Assembly: GCA_937919125.1 (NCBI GenBank)
Contig: CALFOB010000146.1
Coordinates: 1-39,857, forward strand
DNA: 39,857 bases
From: an uncultured Micrococcales bacterium
GTDB taxonomy: Bacteria > Actinomycetota > Actinomycetes > Actinomycetales > Microbacteriaceae
Direction: 5' to 3'
Position numbers and translations under genes: made by a program. Below are positions 14,048-21,500 of this stretch, piece by piece. The stretch's first letter is position 1. The number at the start of each line of letters is the position of its first letter. Under the pieces are notes generated by a model. That model was given only the letters and a program-made list of their open reading frames with translations, was not told where the DNA came from and did not search any database.

Positions 14048-14548
14048 ATGGCTCGTATTGCAGATCACCCTTTGAGGCTTGCTAGGATTACGGCAGGTTT
14101 CAGTCAGAATCAGTTGGCTCAGCGTGCTGGCGTACACCGCAGCGCCCTCACGGCTATTGAGGATGGGCGCACTAAGCGTCCCAGCCCGGCCTTATTGCAG
14201 ACTATTGCGGGCATCCTCGATGTCCCTGCAAGCTATCTTGAGAGTGAGATTGAGAAGTGGTTGAAGAATCCTTCTGTTGCAAGTTTGACACCTGCGGCAA
14301 AGAATTTGTTGGAGGTTCCTCCGTACGTGCTTTCTCAGTATTATCCAAGTTTCGTCGCGTGGCGAAAGGAGTTGTCGAAGACTCCGACTGCGTTTGCGAG
14401 CATGTTGAGGTTGAATCCTGCGACTGTCAGAGATTACGAGTCGGGGAAGACGAATTCTATGCCGGATGTTCTGTCAGGCAAACTTATTACAATCTTGGGT
14501 GTTAGTCCGGAGTATTTGGTTGAGTTGGAAGGGTTGCCTCGTGGCTGA
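14048..14548 (+). CDS. XRE-family repressor with two helix-turn-helix domains
   Basis: A 166-aa protein. Residues 8-65 are a clear XRE/Cro-type HTH (RLARITAGFSQNQLAQRAGV, then SALTAIEDGRTKRPSPALLQ). Residues about 98-160 repeat the same layout (FVAWRKELSKTPTAFASMLR, then VRDYESGKTNSMPDVLS), so this is a tandem HTH regulator without a LexA-like peptidase domain. No SD precedes its ATG, and it seems to be a leaderless gene. It stands at the divergent junction between the leftward early operon and the rightward operon, the place of a phage repressor. Palindromes A and B are its likely targets. A regulator of late genes is an alternative. Confidence 0.8.
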   Translation: MARIADHPLRLARITAGFSQNQLAQRAGVHRSALTAIEDGRTKRPSPALLQTIAGILDVPASYLESEIEKWLKNPSVASLTPAAKNLLEVPPYVLSQYYPSFVAWRKELSKTPTAFASMLRLNPATVRDYESGKTNSMPDVLSGKLITILGVSPEYLVELEGLPRG

Positions 14549-14639
14549 GTTTCCGTTTTGTAAGTGTATTAATGTGCATGGTCGTCGTTGTGGCCGTAAG
14601 GTGTGTGCGGGCGTTGAGGTGAAGAAAGGTGGAGCATGA
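14541..14639 (+). CDS. 32-aa Cys-rich mini-protein
   Basis: Starts at GTG 14541, overlapping the repressor stop by 8 bp, and ends at TGA 14637-14639, overlapping the next gene by 11 bp. The product has CKC near residue 7 and CGRKVC near 17-22, i.e. four Cys, with many Arg and Lys. The tight overlaps and Cys spacing suggest a real small zinc-type protein. Confidence 0.55.
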   Translation: MAEFPFCKCINVHGRRCGRKVCAGVEVKKGGA

Positions 14640-14847
14640 TGCGGTTAATCATCCGAGCCATTACACGAGCGATCCTTCTGGTGTGGAATGTATTTCTGTC
14701 ACTCGTCACCGCAATTTTAATGTTGGTAATGCTATTAAGTATCTTTGGCGTGCTGGCCTTAAAGACGGTAATGCGGATGTGCAAGATTTACGTAAAGCGA
14801 TTTGGTATATCGAGGATGAGATTGTGAGATTGAGTGGACGCGAATAA
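14629..14847 (+). CDS. DUF3310 protein
   Basis: A 72-aa protein starting at GTG 14629. It shows the hallmark of DUF3310: VNHPSHY near the start, GVECISVTRHRNFNVGNAIKYLWRAGLKDG in the middle, and DLRKAIWYIEDEI at the end. The family is common in phages of Gram-positive bacteria and is often called a nucleotide kinase-like or SaV-type protein, but its function is not established. It overlaps the terminase small subunit gene by 14 bp. Confidence 0.85.
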   Translation: MEHDAVNHPSHYTSDPSGVECISVTRHRNFNVGNAIKYLWRAGLKDGNADVQDLRKAIWYIEDEIVRLSGRE

Positions 14848-15547
14848 GTTTGAGAGTAGGTTAGATGCCCCACGTAAAACTAAGGAGCAGGCCTTATTTG
14901 AGGCTGTGCTTAGAGCAGCCATTAGCGCCGACCGGCAGGGTTTGTTCTTGGAGTCTCAAGTTATCTTGGACCAAGATGCCAGTCTTCGAAAAGAGGATGT
15001 TGAGCTTGTTTGGGGGTCCAGCAAGTTTCAACGTGCTTTATCTGACCGTGGAATCAAGACGACGCAGAACCCAAATCTTACCCTTCGGCAGGAGACGTTT
15101 CTTCAGGCTTACCTCAATCCGTTAAATATGTTGACGCCTCAGGTGTTGGCGAAGCGGATGAAGATTGGCCTGAATGAGATTGATGGCTGGATGCGTCAGA
15201 AGGAGTTTGCAGCTGCTATGGCTGCGAAGTCTGAGGATAATTTGAAGAAGTTTTTGCCGATGGCGGATGCTGCTTTGGGCCAGAAGGTCCAAGAGGGCGA
15301 TATGAAGGCGATTACGTTCTTGAATCAGTTGACTGGGCGTTTTGATCCTAATGCTAAACAGAATTTGGATGTGCCTGCTATTCTGATGCAAGTTCAAGAC
15401 GTGATCCTTCGGCATGTGTTGGATCCTGCGGTGAAGCGTAATATTGCTCGTGAGTTGATTGCTTTGGCTTCTGGGCAGTCACATTTTTCTGCGCTTCCTG
15501 AGCCAGCTAGTGCGTCTATTGAGGTTGAATCAATTAGGGTAGATTAG
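14834..15547 (+). CDS. Terminase small subunit (putative)
   Basis: A 237-aa protein from GTG 14834. Residues about 80-165 match the DNA-binding core of phage small terminases: LTLRQETFLQAYLNPL, an HTH-like TPQVLAKRMKIGLNEIDGWMR, then FAAAMAAKSEDNLKKFLPMADAALGQKVQEGDMKAITFLNQLTGRFDP. It would recognise the packaging site and guide TerL. It is encoded on the opposite strand and about 19 kb away from TerL (34428-35963), unlike the usual adjacent pair. It follows DUF3310 in the same operon. Confidence 0.65.
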   Translation: MDANKFESRLDAPRKTKEQALFEAVLRAAISADRQGLFLESQVILDQDASLRKEDVELVWGSSKFQRALSDRGIKTTQNPNLTLRQETFLQAYLNPLNMLTPQVLAKRMKIGLNEIDGWMRQKEFAAAMAAKSEDNLKKFLPMADAALGQKVQEGDMKAITFLNQLTGRFDPNAKQNLDVPAILMQVQDVILRHVLDPAVKRNIARELIALASGQSHFSALPEPASASIEVESIRVD

Positions 15548-16069
15548 GCTCTCTATTAGCTTGTTGTGCTTGCTTATGTTGCACCTACCATGCGCTGGCT
15601 TGACGTTTGAAAGGGTGTCTGGTCCGCCCTTGCTGATCGGTATTACGTGATCCAAGTGAAGCCCATTGCTGCCAACTCGTGGAGCTGACAGGTCAATAGG
15701 TTGTTTGCAGATGTGGCAATCGGTACCCCATTTATCTAGAACATCTTGTTTGGTGTATTTTTCGCTAACAACCGCATTTTTTCTGGCTCGCCTAAGCCTA
15801 TTGTCTGCCCTTCGGCGCTCTTTATTTTCTTGGTAATATTTTTTACCGTAAACCTTACGAGCATCTATGTTTTTCAAATAGTAAGCTCGCTTATGCGCAT
15901 TGGCCTTCGCTACATATTCTTCAGACTTGCCATACTTGGTTTTATACCGAGTAACAACGCAGATCTTACATTCGCCATGTAGCCCAAGCGGTCTTGATTT
16001 ATTTTTATGAAAATCAGAATACGGCTTGATTGTGTCGCATTTGCTGCAACGTTTTGATAGAGTATCCAT
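15530..16069 (-). CDS. HNH homing-type endonuclease, antisense in the rightward operon
   Basis: A 179-aa protein from ATG 16069 (MDTLSKRCSKCDTIKP), with AAGG 6 nt upstream. The N-terminus is a zinc finger (CSKC, then CKIC), the middle is a Lys/Arg/Tyr-rich helical DNA-binding part, and the C-terminus is a classic HNH: CHICKQPIDL, LDHVIPISKGGPD, SNVKPAHGRCNISK. The gene is inserted antisense between the terminase small subunit and the lysis genes, overlapping the terminase gene's end by 18 bp. The layout is typical of a free-standing homing endonuclease, but it may also be a packaging nuclease given its neighbour. Confidence 0.85.
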   Translation of the reverse strand: MDTLSKRCSKCDTIKPYSDFHKNKSRPLGLHGECKICVVTRYKTKYGKSEEYVAKANAHKRAYYLKNIDARKVYGKKYYQENKERRRADNRLRRARKNAVVSEKYTKQDVLDKWGTDCHICKQPIDLSAPRVGSNGLHLDHVIPISKGGPDTLSNVKPAHGRCNISKHNKLIESLIYPN

Positions 16070-16091
16070 ATCGAACCTTCCCGTTCGGTCT

Positions 16092-16130
16092 GCTCCCGGT
16101 TGTTGACGCAATGCGGGAGCTTTTCTTTAT
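16092..16130 (+). terminator. Intrinsic terminator before the lysis genes
   Basis: GCTCCCG (16092-16098) pairs with CGGGAGC (16114-16120), followed by TTTTCTTTAT. It faces right, so it stops read-through from the terminase small subunit into the fibre/lysis block, which would need its own promoter. Confidence 0.75.
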
Positions 16131-16191
16131 TCTATCACGAATCGGGTGCTAAGATAGGTATGAGACTACCACTAACTATTTAGGAGTTCTC

Positions 16192-16686
16192 GTGAGCTAC
16201 ACGACTACCACTAAGCTCGCTTTGAAGAAGGCTGTGATTGGTTCTAATCAAGCGTTTGAGACTGCTGAGATTAATGCTAACTGGGATAAGGTTGACGCTG
16301 AGGCTGTAGCAGCTGATGTGCGCCTTGATGCGCTTGAGGCAGCTGATGTTGCTCTTGATACCCGTTTGGACGCTGTGGAGGCTGCTGCAGCTGTTACGAC
16401 TAGCGTGCGCGATGTGGCGTTGACTACTGACACTTTGTTGTCTGGCGATAAGAATAATGTGGTCCGTTACACTTCTTCTGCTGCTGTGAGTGTGTCTGTG
16501 CCTAATGTTTTGACTGCTTCGCAGCGTATTGACATTATTCAGGATGGTACTGGGCAGGTTACTTTTACCGCTGGGTCTGGTGTTACTTTGACTGGTACTG
16601 GTACTAAGACTGCTGCACAGTATGCTGGTGCAACTATTTTGTGTGTTGCTGCAGGTCAGTATCGTCTGATTGGTAACATCCTGTAA
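16192..16686 (+). CDS. Short fibre-like structural protein
   Basis: A 164-aa protein starting at GTG 16192, with AGGAG 5 nt ahead. The N-terminus (LKKAVIGSNQAFETAEINANWDKVDAE) is the pattern found at the start of many phage tail-fibre proteins. Residues 35-65 are an Ala/Asp-rich coiled coil with heptad-like LDALEAAD repeats. The C-terminal half is beta-rich (VVRYTSSAAVSVSVPNVL, IIQDGTGQVTFTAGSGVTLTGTG). It is the first gene of the lysis block. A small tail or capsid spike is likely; the receptor role is inferred. Confidence 0.6.
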   Translation: MSYTTTTKLALKKAVIGSNQAFETAEINANWDKVDAEAVAADVRLDALEAADVALDTRLDAVEAAAAVTTSVRDVALTTDTLLSGDKNNVVRYTSSAAVSVSVPNVLTASQRIDIIQDGTGQVTFTAGSGVTLTGTGTKTAAQYAGATILCVAAGQYRLIGNIL

Positions 16687-16934
16687 TGCCTGAGGTAGAG
16701 GCTATGCACGTGAAGGTCACTATTAATGACCTTTATAAGGAGCAGCAGGAAACTAATAAGTTGTTGATTCAGTTGGCTGCCCAGTTGCAGAATATGGCTG
16801 ATTTGCCTGATCGTGTTCGTGCGGTTGAGAAAACTCAGGATGAGAATTCTTGGATTCCGAAACTTATTTGGGCGGCGCTGTCTACTGGTATAGTTGGTTT
16901 TGGGACGGCACTTTTTACTTTGATTAGAGGTTAA
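16686..16934 (+). CDS. XhlA-like holin-associated membrane protein
   Basis: An 82-aa protein with an N-terminal coiled coil (LYKEQQETNKLLIQLAAQLQ, then VRAVEKTQDEN) and one C-terminal transmembrane segment (IPKLIWAALSTGIVGFGTALFTLI). This is the layout of the XhlA family, which works with a holin in lysis. It overlaps the previous stop (TAATG) and sits directly before the endolysin. Confidence 0.75.
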   Translation: MPEVEAMHVKVTINDLYKEQQETNKLLIQLAAQLQNMADLPDRVRAVEKTQDENSWIPKLIWAALSTGIVGFGTALFTLIRG

Positions 16935-16935
16935 T

Positions 16936-17505
16936 ATGAGCAACTATGTCCTACCGTTTCCAAAATCTAAGATCCCTAAGGGTGGCGAGTTTGGTAACAC
17001 TATTTTGTTTGATGGCACCCCACGCACTAACCCTCACCGTGGTGTAGATTTTTCTTTGCCGGGTGGCACTCCGATTCCTTCGTTTACGACTGGTGAAGTT
17101 GTTTTGGTGAAGTGGTCTGAGGTTCTAGGCCATGTTGCTGTTGTGAAGGACCTTAAGGGCGGGTTTTGGGGTTATTGCCACTTGCGTCAGGCTTGTATTT
17201 TGGCTGTTGGTACGAAGGTTGTTGCTGGTAAGACGATCATTGGTTTGGTTGGTAACACTGGTTCAGCGAGCCATGGTGCACATTTGCACTTGTCGTTTGG
17301 TCCTGATGACCAGTCGGTGTTTTTTGGTAAGGTTTCTGACCCGATTGTTGCTATTGAGATTCGTATTGCTCGCGATGCTAAGGAGGCTCCTGTTGCGCCT
17401 GTTTCTAAGGTTGCGCCTGTGGCAGCCAAGCCAGTTGCGGAAGTGGCGGAGGATGTCGCCCCTGCAAAAGCAAGTGTACGTCCAGCTGTTAAGAAGGCAG
17501 AATAA
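16936..17505 (+). CDS. M23-family peptidase endolysin
   Basis: A 189-aa protein with an M23 (lysostaphin-type) zinc endopeptidase domain at residues 30-130. HRGVD supplies H34 and D38, GHVAVVKD and YCHL give the middle strand, and HLH at 116-118 completes the zinc site. Residues 147-189 are an Ala/Pro/Val linker-like tail (APVAAKPVAEV). There is no signal peptide, so release depends on the holin. It would cut peptide bridges in peptidoglycan. It is flanked by holin-type genes. Confidence 0.9.
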   Translation: MSNYVLPFPKSKIPKGGEFGNTILFDGTPRTNPHRGVDFSLPGGTPIPSFTTGEVVLVKWSEVLGHVAVVKDLKGGFWGYCHLRQACILAVGTKVVAGKTIIGLVGNTGSASHGAHLHLSFGPDDQSVFFGKVSDPIVAIEIRIARDAKEAPVAPVSKVAPVAAKPVAEVAEDVAPAKASVRPAVKKAE

Positions 17506-17759
17506 TGGCTACTAACATGCACAAGAAGATCGCTGGGCGTACTGTTGCGACTATTGTTTTGAAGATTTCGACTACTGGTGGTGGCTCGGCTTTGCTTGGT
17601 GCAGAGGTGTGGCTGTCGTTGGCTCTTGCTGCTTGGGTTGGTATTTTGGAGGTTGCTGAAGAGCTCTCTAAGGCTTATCTTGAGGATGGTAAGATTACTG
17701 AGGCGGAGCTGAATGAGTCGGCTTCTCGTATTATCGCTAAGAACACTAAGGAAAAGTAA
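17505..17759 (+). CDS. Putative holin
   Basis: An 84-aa protein with one long hydrophobic stretch (SALLGAEVWLSLALAAWVGILEVA) and a charged, acidic/basic C-terminal tail. It directly follows the endolysin with an ATG overlap. Size, context and one central membrane segment fit phage holins; with one span only, a different membrane role is possible. Confidence 0.65.
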   Translation: MATNMHKKIAGRTVATIVLKISTTGGGSALLGAEVWLSLALAAWVGILEVAEELSKAYLEDGKITEAELNESASRIIAKNTKEK

Positions 17760-17959
17760 TGGCTACTCCAAAACCAACTCCGTCTGAGGCTGCCAAGAAG
17801 GTTGCTAAGAACAAGGTTGTAAAAGACTGGTCTACCTCTCCGGGTCAGGTTAAGTTTTTGAAGGACCTTGAAGAGGCTAACAAGAAGTCAGCTGTGCCAT
17901 TGCCTAACCGCAAGAAGCCTACTTCTAAGTTTGTTATTCCTGCGAGCCCAACACACTAA
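17759..17959 (+). CDS. Small basic Lys/Pro-rich protein
   Basis: A 66-aa protein in the lysis operon, overlapping the previous stop by 1 bp. It is Lys-rich at both ends (EAAKKVAKNKVVKDW, then RKKPTSKFV) with a short helical middle (FLKDLEEANKKSAVPL). Function unknown. Confidence 0.55.
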   Translation: MATPKPTPSEAAKKVAKNKVVKDWSTSPGQVKFLKDLEEANKKSAVPLPNRKKPTSKFVIPASPTH

Positions 17960-18102
17960 TGCCTTACAAGTTCACTGAGAAGCAGGCTTACCACATGAAA
18001 GATGGTAAGCGTGATTATCTGCCGAAGAAGCAGGCAATTGCTATTCAGTTGAGTAAGCTTCGCGCTGAAGGGCGTATACCACCTAGGAAGGGTGACAAAT
18101 AA
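17959..18102 (+). CDS. 47-aa protein resembling the short DUF6496-like proteins
   Basis: Starts at ATG 17959 in a TAATG overlap with the previous stop and ends in a TAATG overlap with the next gene. The C-terminal half (DYLPKKQAIAIQLSKLRAEG) recalls the K-K-x-A-I-A-I-x-L-S-K segment seen in DUF6496-type phage proteins. The perfect chain of overlaps shows a real gene. Function unknown. Confidence 0.65.
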   Translation: MPYKFTEKQAYHMKDGKRDYLPKKQAIAIQLSKLRAEGRIPPRKGDK

Positions 18103-18317
18103 TGTCTACAAGCATTGAAATTGAAGTTGAGTCTGAGTCTGGCGGTAAGTGCGACAAGTGTGGCGCTGAGATGGGCTCAGCAGCTCCTGAGGAGTCTAAG
18201 GACGCCTTGTTGAAGCAGTTGAAGGCTTTGCTAGCTGAGACTGGTTCTAATGGCTTGGCTGACCGTCAGATGAAGATTGATGAGCTGATTTCTAAGATCA
18301 GCGAGTTGGGCGACTAA
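18102..18317 (+). CDS. Small zinc-ribbon-like protein
   Basis: A 71-aa protein with one zinc knuckle (CDKCGAE) at residues 17-23, an acidic N-terminus and a helical C-terminus (LLKQLKALLAETG). It is the last gene of the rightward operon, just before the bidirectional terminator. Confidence 0.6.
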   Translation: MSTSIEIEVESESGGKCDKCGAEMGSAAPEESKDALLKQLKALLAETGSNGLADRQMKIDELISKISELGD

Positions 18318-18334
18318 AGCCTGTTTAAAGAGGA

Positions 18335-18361
18335 AAACCCCTACCTATTCGGTGGGGGTTT
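18335..18361. terminator. Bidirectional terminator between convergent operons
   Basis: AAACCCCTACC (18335-18345) pairs with GGTGGGGGTTT (18351-18361) through an 11-bp stem with one G-U wobble and a 5-nt loop. T-rich sequence follows on the right (TCTTCTTTC), and A-rich sequence on the left serves the opposite direction. It separates the rightward lysis operon from the leftward late operon. Confidence 0.85.
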
Positions 18362-18539
18362 CTTCTTTCATGCCATCTAGCAGTAGGTACACTGTTGGGC
18401 ATGGGTAGTAGATAGGTTTGCCTTTCAGCTGGCTGCAGTGTCTGCAGCACTGATCCATTTCCTCGTGCAGTGCGTATACTGCGTTGAGGTTTGTGAACAT
18501 TATGCGTGAGCTCTCTTTTAGAGCTTCGGTCTCATCCAT
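18345..18539 (-). CDS. Hypothetical Cys-containing protein
   Basis: A 64-aa protein that overlaps the stop of the giant gene by 1 bp. A Cys-rich part (QCCRHCSQLKG, then CPT) lies in the middle. Its end overlaps the bidirectional terminator. No family recognised; probably the last gene of the late operon. Confidence 0.5.
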   Translation of the reverse strand: MDETEALKESSRIMFTNLNAVYALHEEMDQCCRHCSQLKGKPIYYPCPTVYLLLDGMKEETPTE

Positions 18540-21500
18540 TAGTCGTTTGCGTCCTTTATTCGTTGCTTCAGTTCAGTCCTGAAGTTTTTAATGTTAGCAG
18601 GAGTGTTGACGATCTGTCCCTTCTGGCCGAAGAGGAAGTTGTCGCGAAGGTTCTGCTTTTGTTCGTCTGTTAGTTCCTTGCCTGAACCTACGGCGCGCTT
18701 TGTTGGCGTGTATAGGCTTAGTCCTTCTAGGACGGTTCGGCTTCCAAGGTTGCCAATGATCTTGTCCACGAGGGTTGGCAAGTCTTTAACGCTTGATGGC
18801 GCGCCGGTTTGCATGTCGGTGCCGGTCATCCATTCGAATAGCGGTTGCGCTACAAGGCTGAAGTTTTTACCAACAATACGTCCGGTTGCTGCAACGTTTG
18901 CGATAGCGTTTTCGTCCATGGTCTTTGATGGGTCGTAACTCCATGTCCAAGTGTCTAGAACGTCCATAGGCAAGAAGCTGCGCTTGTAGATCATCTGGTT
19001 GCCACTTGGGGTTGTTCCTGTTGGCCCGTAGACGCTGTAGTTCATGTAGCTTGGGCTGATGTTGCCTTGAGCCCAAGGGTTGCTGATGCTTGTTGGCTGC
19101 ATTCCTTCTTGGGTTGCAGTGTTGAACTGTAGCTTTGAAGGGACGGTCATTGCTGCAGTGTGGTTCATCGCCATGTCAATGAAAGCGTTGTGTGCCACGC
19201 GCAACCACGTGTAGTAGGTGAACATCATTCGCGGTCCGCGACGTTCTGACGCTGATAGTGACTGAATCGTTGGGTGGTAGCGGGTGACTTCTAGCGAGGC
19301 AGCGTTGAGGGCTTCTTCAACAGAGTTCCATGAACGTGACTGGATTACCCGCATTGCGTGTGCTGCACGTGGGATGTTTCCGTACCATGAAGCAAATGCA
19401 CCTGCTGGCTGTTCGATCTTGCGAGCTGCTGAGCTTGCTTTTGCTCCAGCAACGGCTAGTAGGCTCTTTTTGCTGCCTAGTTCTGCAGCGTTTTCAACTA
19501 CTGATTCGTACAAACCTTGGATGTCGTTTTGGAAGATGTTTCCAATAATAATTCCGCGTGCTTCAAATTCACGGAATAGGGTGTCTTCATCTAGGCCTTG
19601 CTTTACTGCTTTACCGTTTTTGTAGAGGGTAATACCGGGCTGGGTGCGGCCTGCCTTGTCGGTTACTTCTACGACGCGACCGTAGTTGCGGAAGCTTTCG
19701 AAGGCGTTTGCCATCTTGTATTCAAGCTTGTTTTTACCCCATGTGGCGCGGATGTCTTCGGTCATGAAGCGCTGTGCCATGCGGAGACCTTGCTGCCAGT
19801 GTACTGGGTTTAGGGTTCCGGCAATCATGGCAGTAGTGGTGTCACCGAACATGTTTGTGATGTGGTGTCCGGGGCGAAGGATGGTTTGGGTGGCTTTGAA
19901 CCAGCCCTGTACTTCCATCATGCTTCGTAGGACTGAGTTCATGCTCTTGCTGTTGTAGAGCTTGTTCCATTCCCTGTTGATTGACATGAATTCTTTGGCA
20001 ATGTCAGGCGGGAATAGTCCGCCGTTTTCTGGTGATGGCAGGTGAGTTGATAGGTCTGTGCCTACTCCGTCGCCTTGAATCTTTACCCAGCCATTTGCTA
20101 CTGCCTGCTGGAAAGTCATTCCTTGTGCCTTGTAACCAAACTGTGATGCAAAGTCAGTTACTAGAGCTTTTTCGGTGCTAGCAAACTGTACGGCTTGGAT
20201 CATGCGGGTAAGGATGATGAATGGGTCTTCACCTGAAGCAGCAAAGTCCTCGGCACGTTTCTTCCACATCGTTTCGCCAATGGTGCCTTTTAGGTCAGAT
20301 GGTAGTTCTGAGAATGGCAACCATTTGGTGTATTCAGCCAGCTGGGTTGGGTTGAGTGTTCCGGGGCTTACGAAGCCAATCTTTTCACCTAGACCGTAGC
20401 GACGGAATGCTGCTGCGAGCGCCTTAGGATCGATACCGTTCTTGATGATCGCTGAGGTTTCAGCGTTACCAAACATTGGGTCTAGGAGGCTGCGTAGGTC
20501 ATTGATGAGTGCGCGCACGTCAGCGTCTAGGGTTTTAGGGATGTCTTCGACCGGAGTCTGTGCCATTGCGTAGCGGAATGCAGTGGTGAAGTTTTGTACG
20601 CGAGCCTCAGGGGTTAGGTTTCCCCACTTTTTTAGGTAACTGTCGCGAAGGAAGTGGCTTGCGTCTGCAACCTTGCTGACGCTTGTCATTACGGTTGATT
20701 CTGCTTTGTTGAGTAGAGGCTTTAGCGTCCAGCGTCCGGCAGTTGCGCTTAGCTTTTCTGCAGGCTGCTTGAACCAGCTACCGCCGTCGTAGTTTGTGCG
20801 ACCAACGTAAACATTGATGTCTGAGTCCGAGAGCGTCTTTGCGGTTAGGTCCTGCAATAGGCGCTGAGCGGTCTCACCTTCGGTTAGGTTTAGCTGACCG
20901 TACTCGTCTAGGTTGTCAAGGATTTCTTTTGAAAGCTCTTCGCGAAGGGCGATGTTTGCGTCTACTGCACGAACGTTGTTGTCTGCACGCCACTTAGCAA
21001 GCCACTTAGCGCTTTCTTCTGCTGACAACTTACGGTAAGGCTGAGCAACTGGTGCAGTGTCAGTCAGCCCTGTGGTGCGCGAGATTAGGCCGTCTGAAAC
21101 GGTTGCTAGTTCTTTGCCAGCTGCGCGTGCTTCCTGTAGCGCCAGTTCACGGTTGTAGAGCTCGCTTGGGATCCATTTGCCGCTTTGGTAGTGCTGAGTT
21201 GGGATGCTGTTTTTCCATGCGACATCGCGTGCAGCGTCAAGTTCTTTTTGAAGTTTGTTGAAGCGAGTTTCCCACGCCTTAACTTCAGCCTTGGTGTTTG
21301 CTGCAGAACTCTTGAGCAGGTGCTCCTCGTAAGCAAGCTTCGCTTGGGTTAGTTTTGCGGTTGCATTGTCGATGCTTGCCTTGCTTGGGAACGGTAGGCG
21401 TTCGCGACCTGCTTTGGCAACGTTGTCTGAGTTTTGCATCTTGAAGAAGCTGTTGATGGCTTCAACGGTGTCGCTGAAAAGCTGACGGTTTGCAACATCG

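Noticed and set aside
18764..18772. TTGTCCACG, close to a DnaA box
   Set aside because: A single imperfect copy within the giant coding gene, with no AT-rich element or further boxes nearby.
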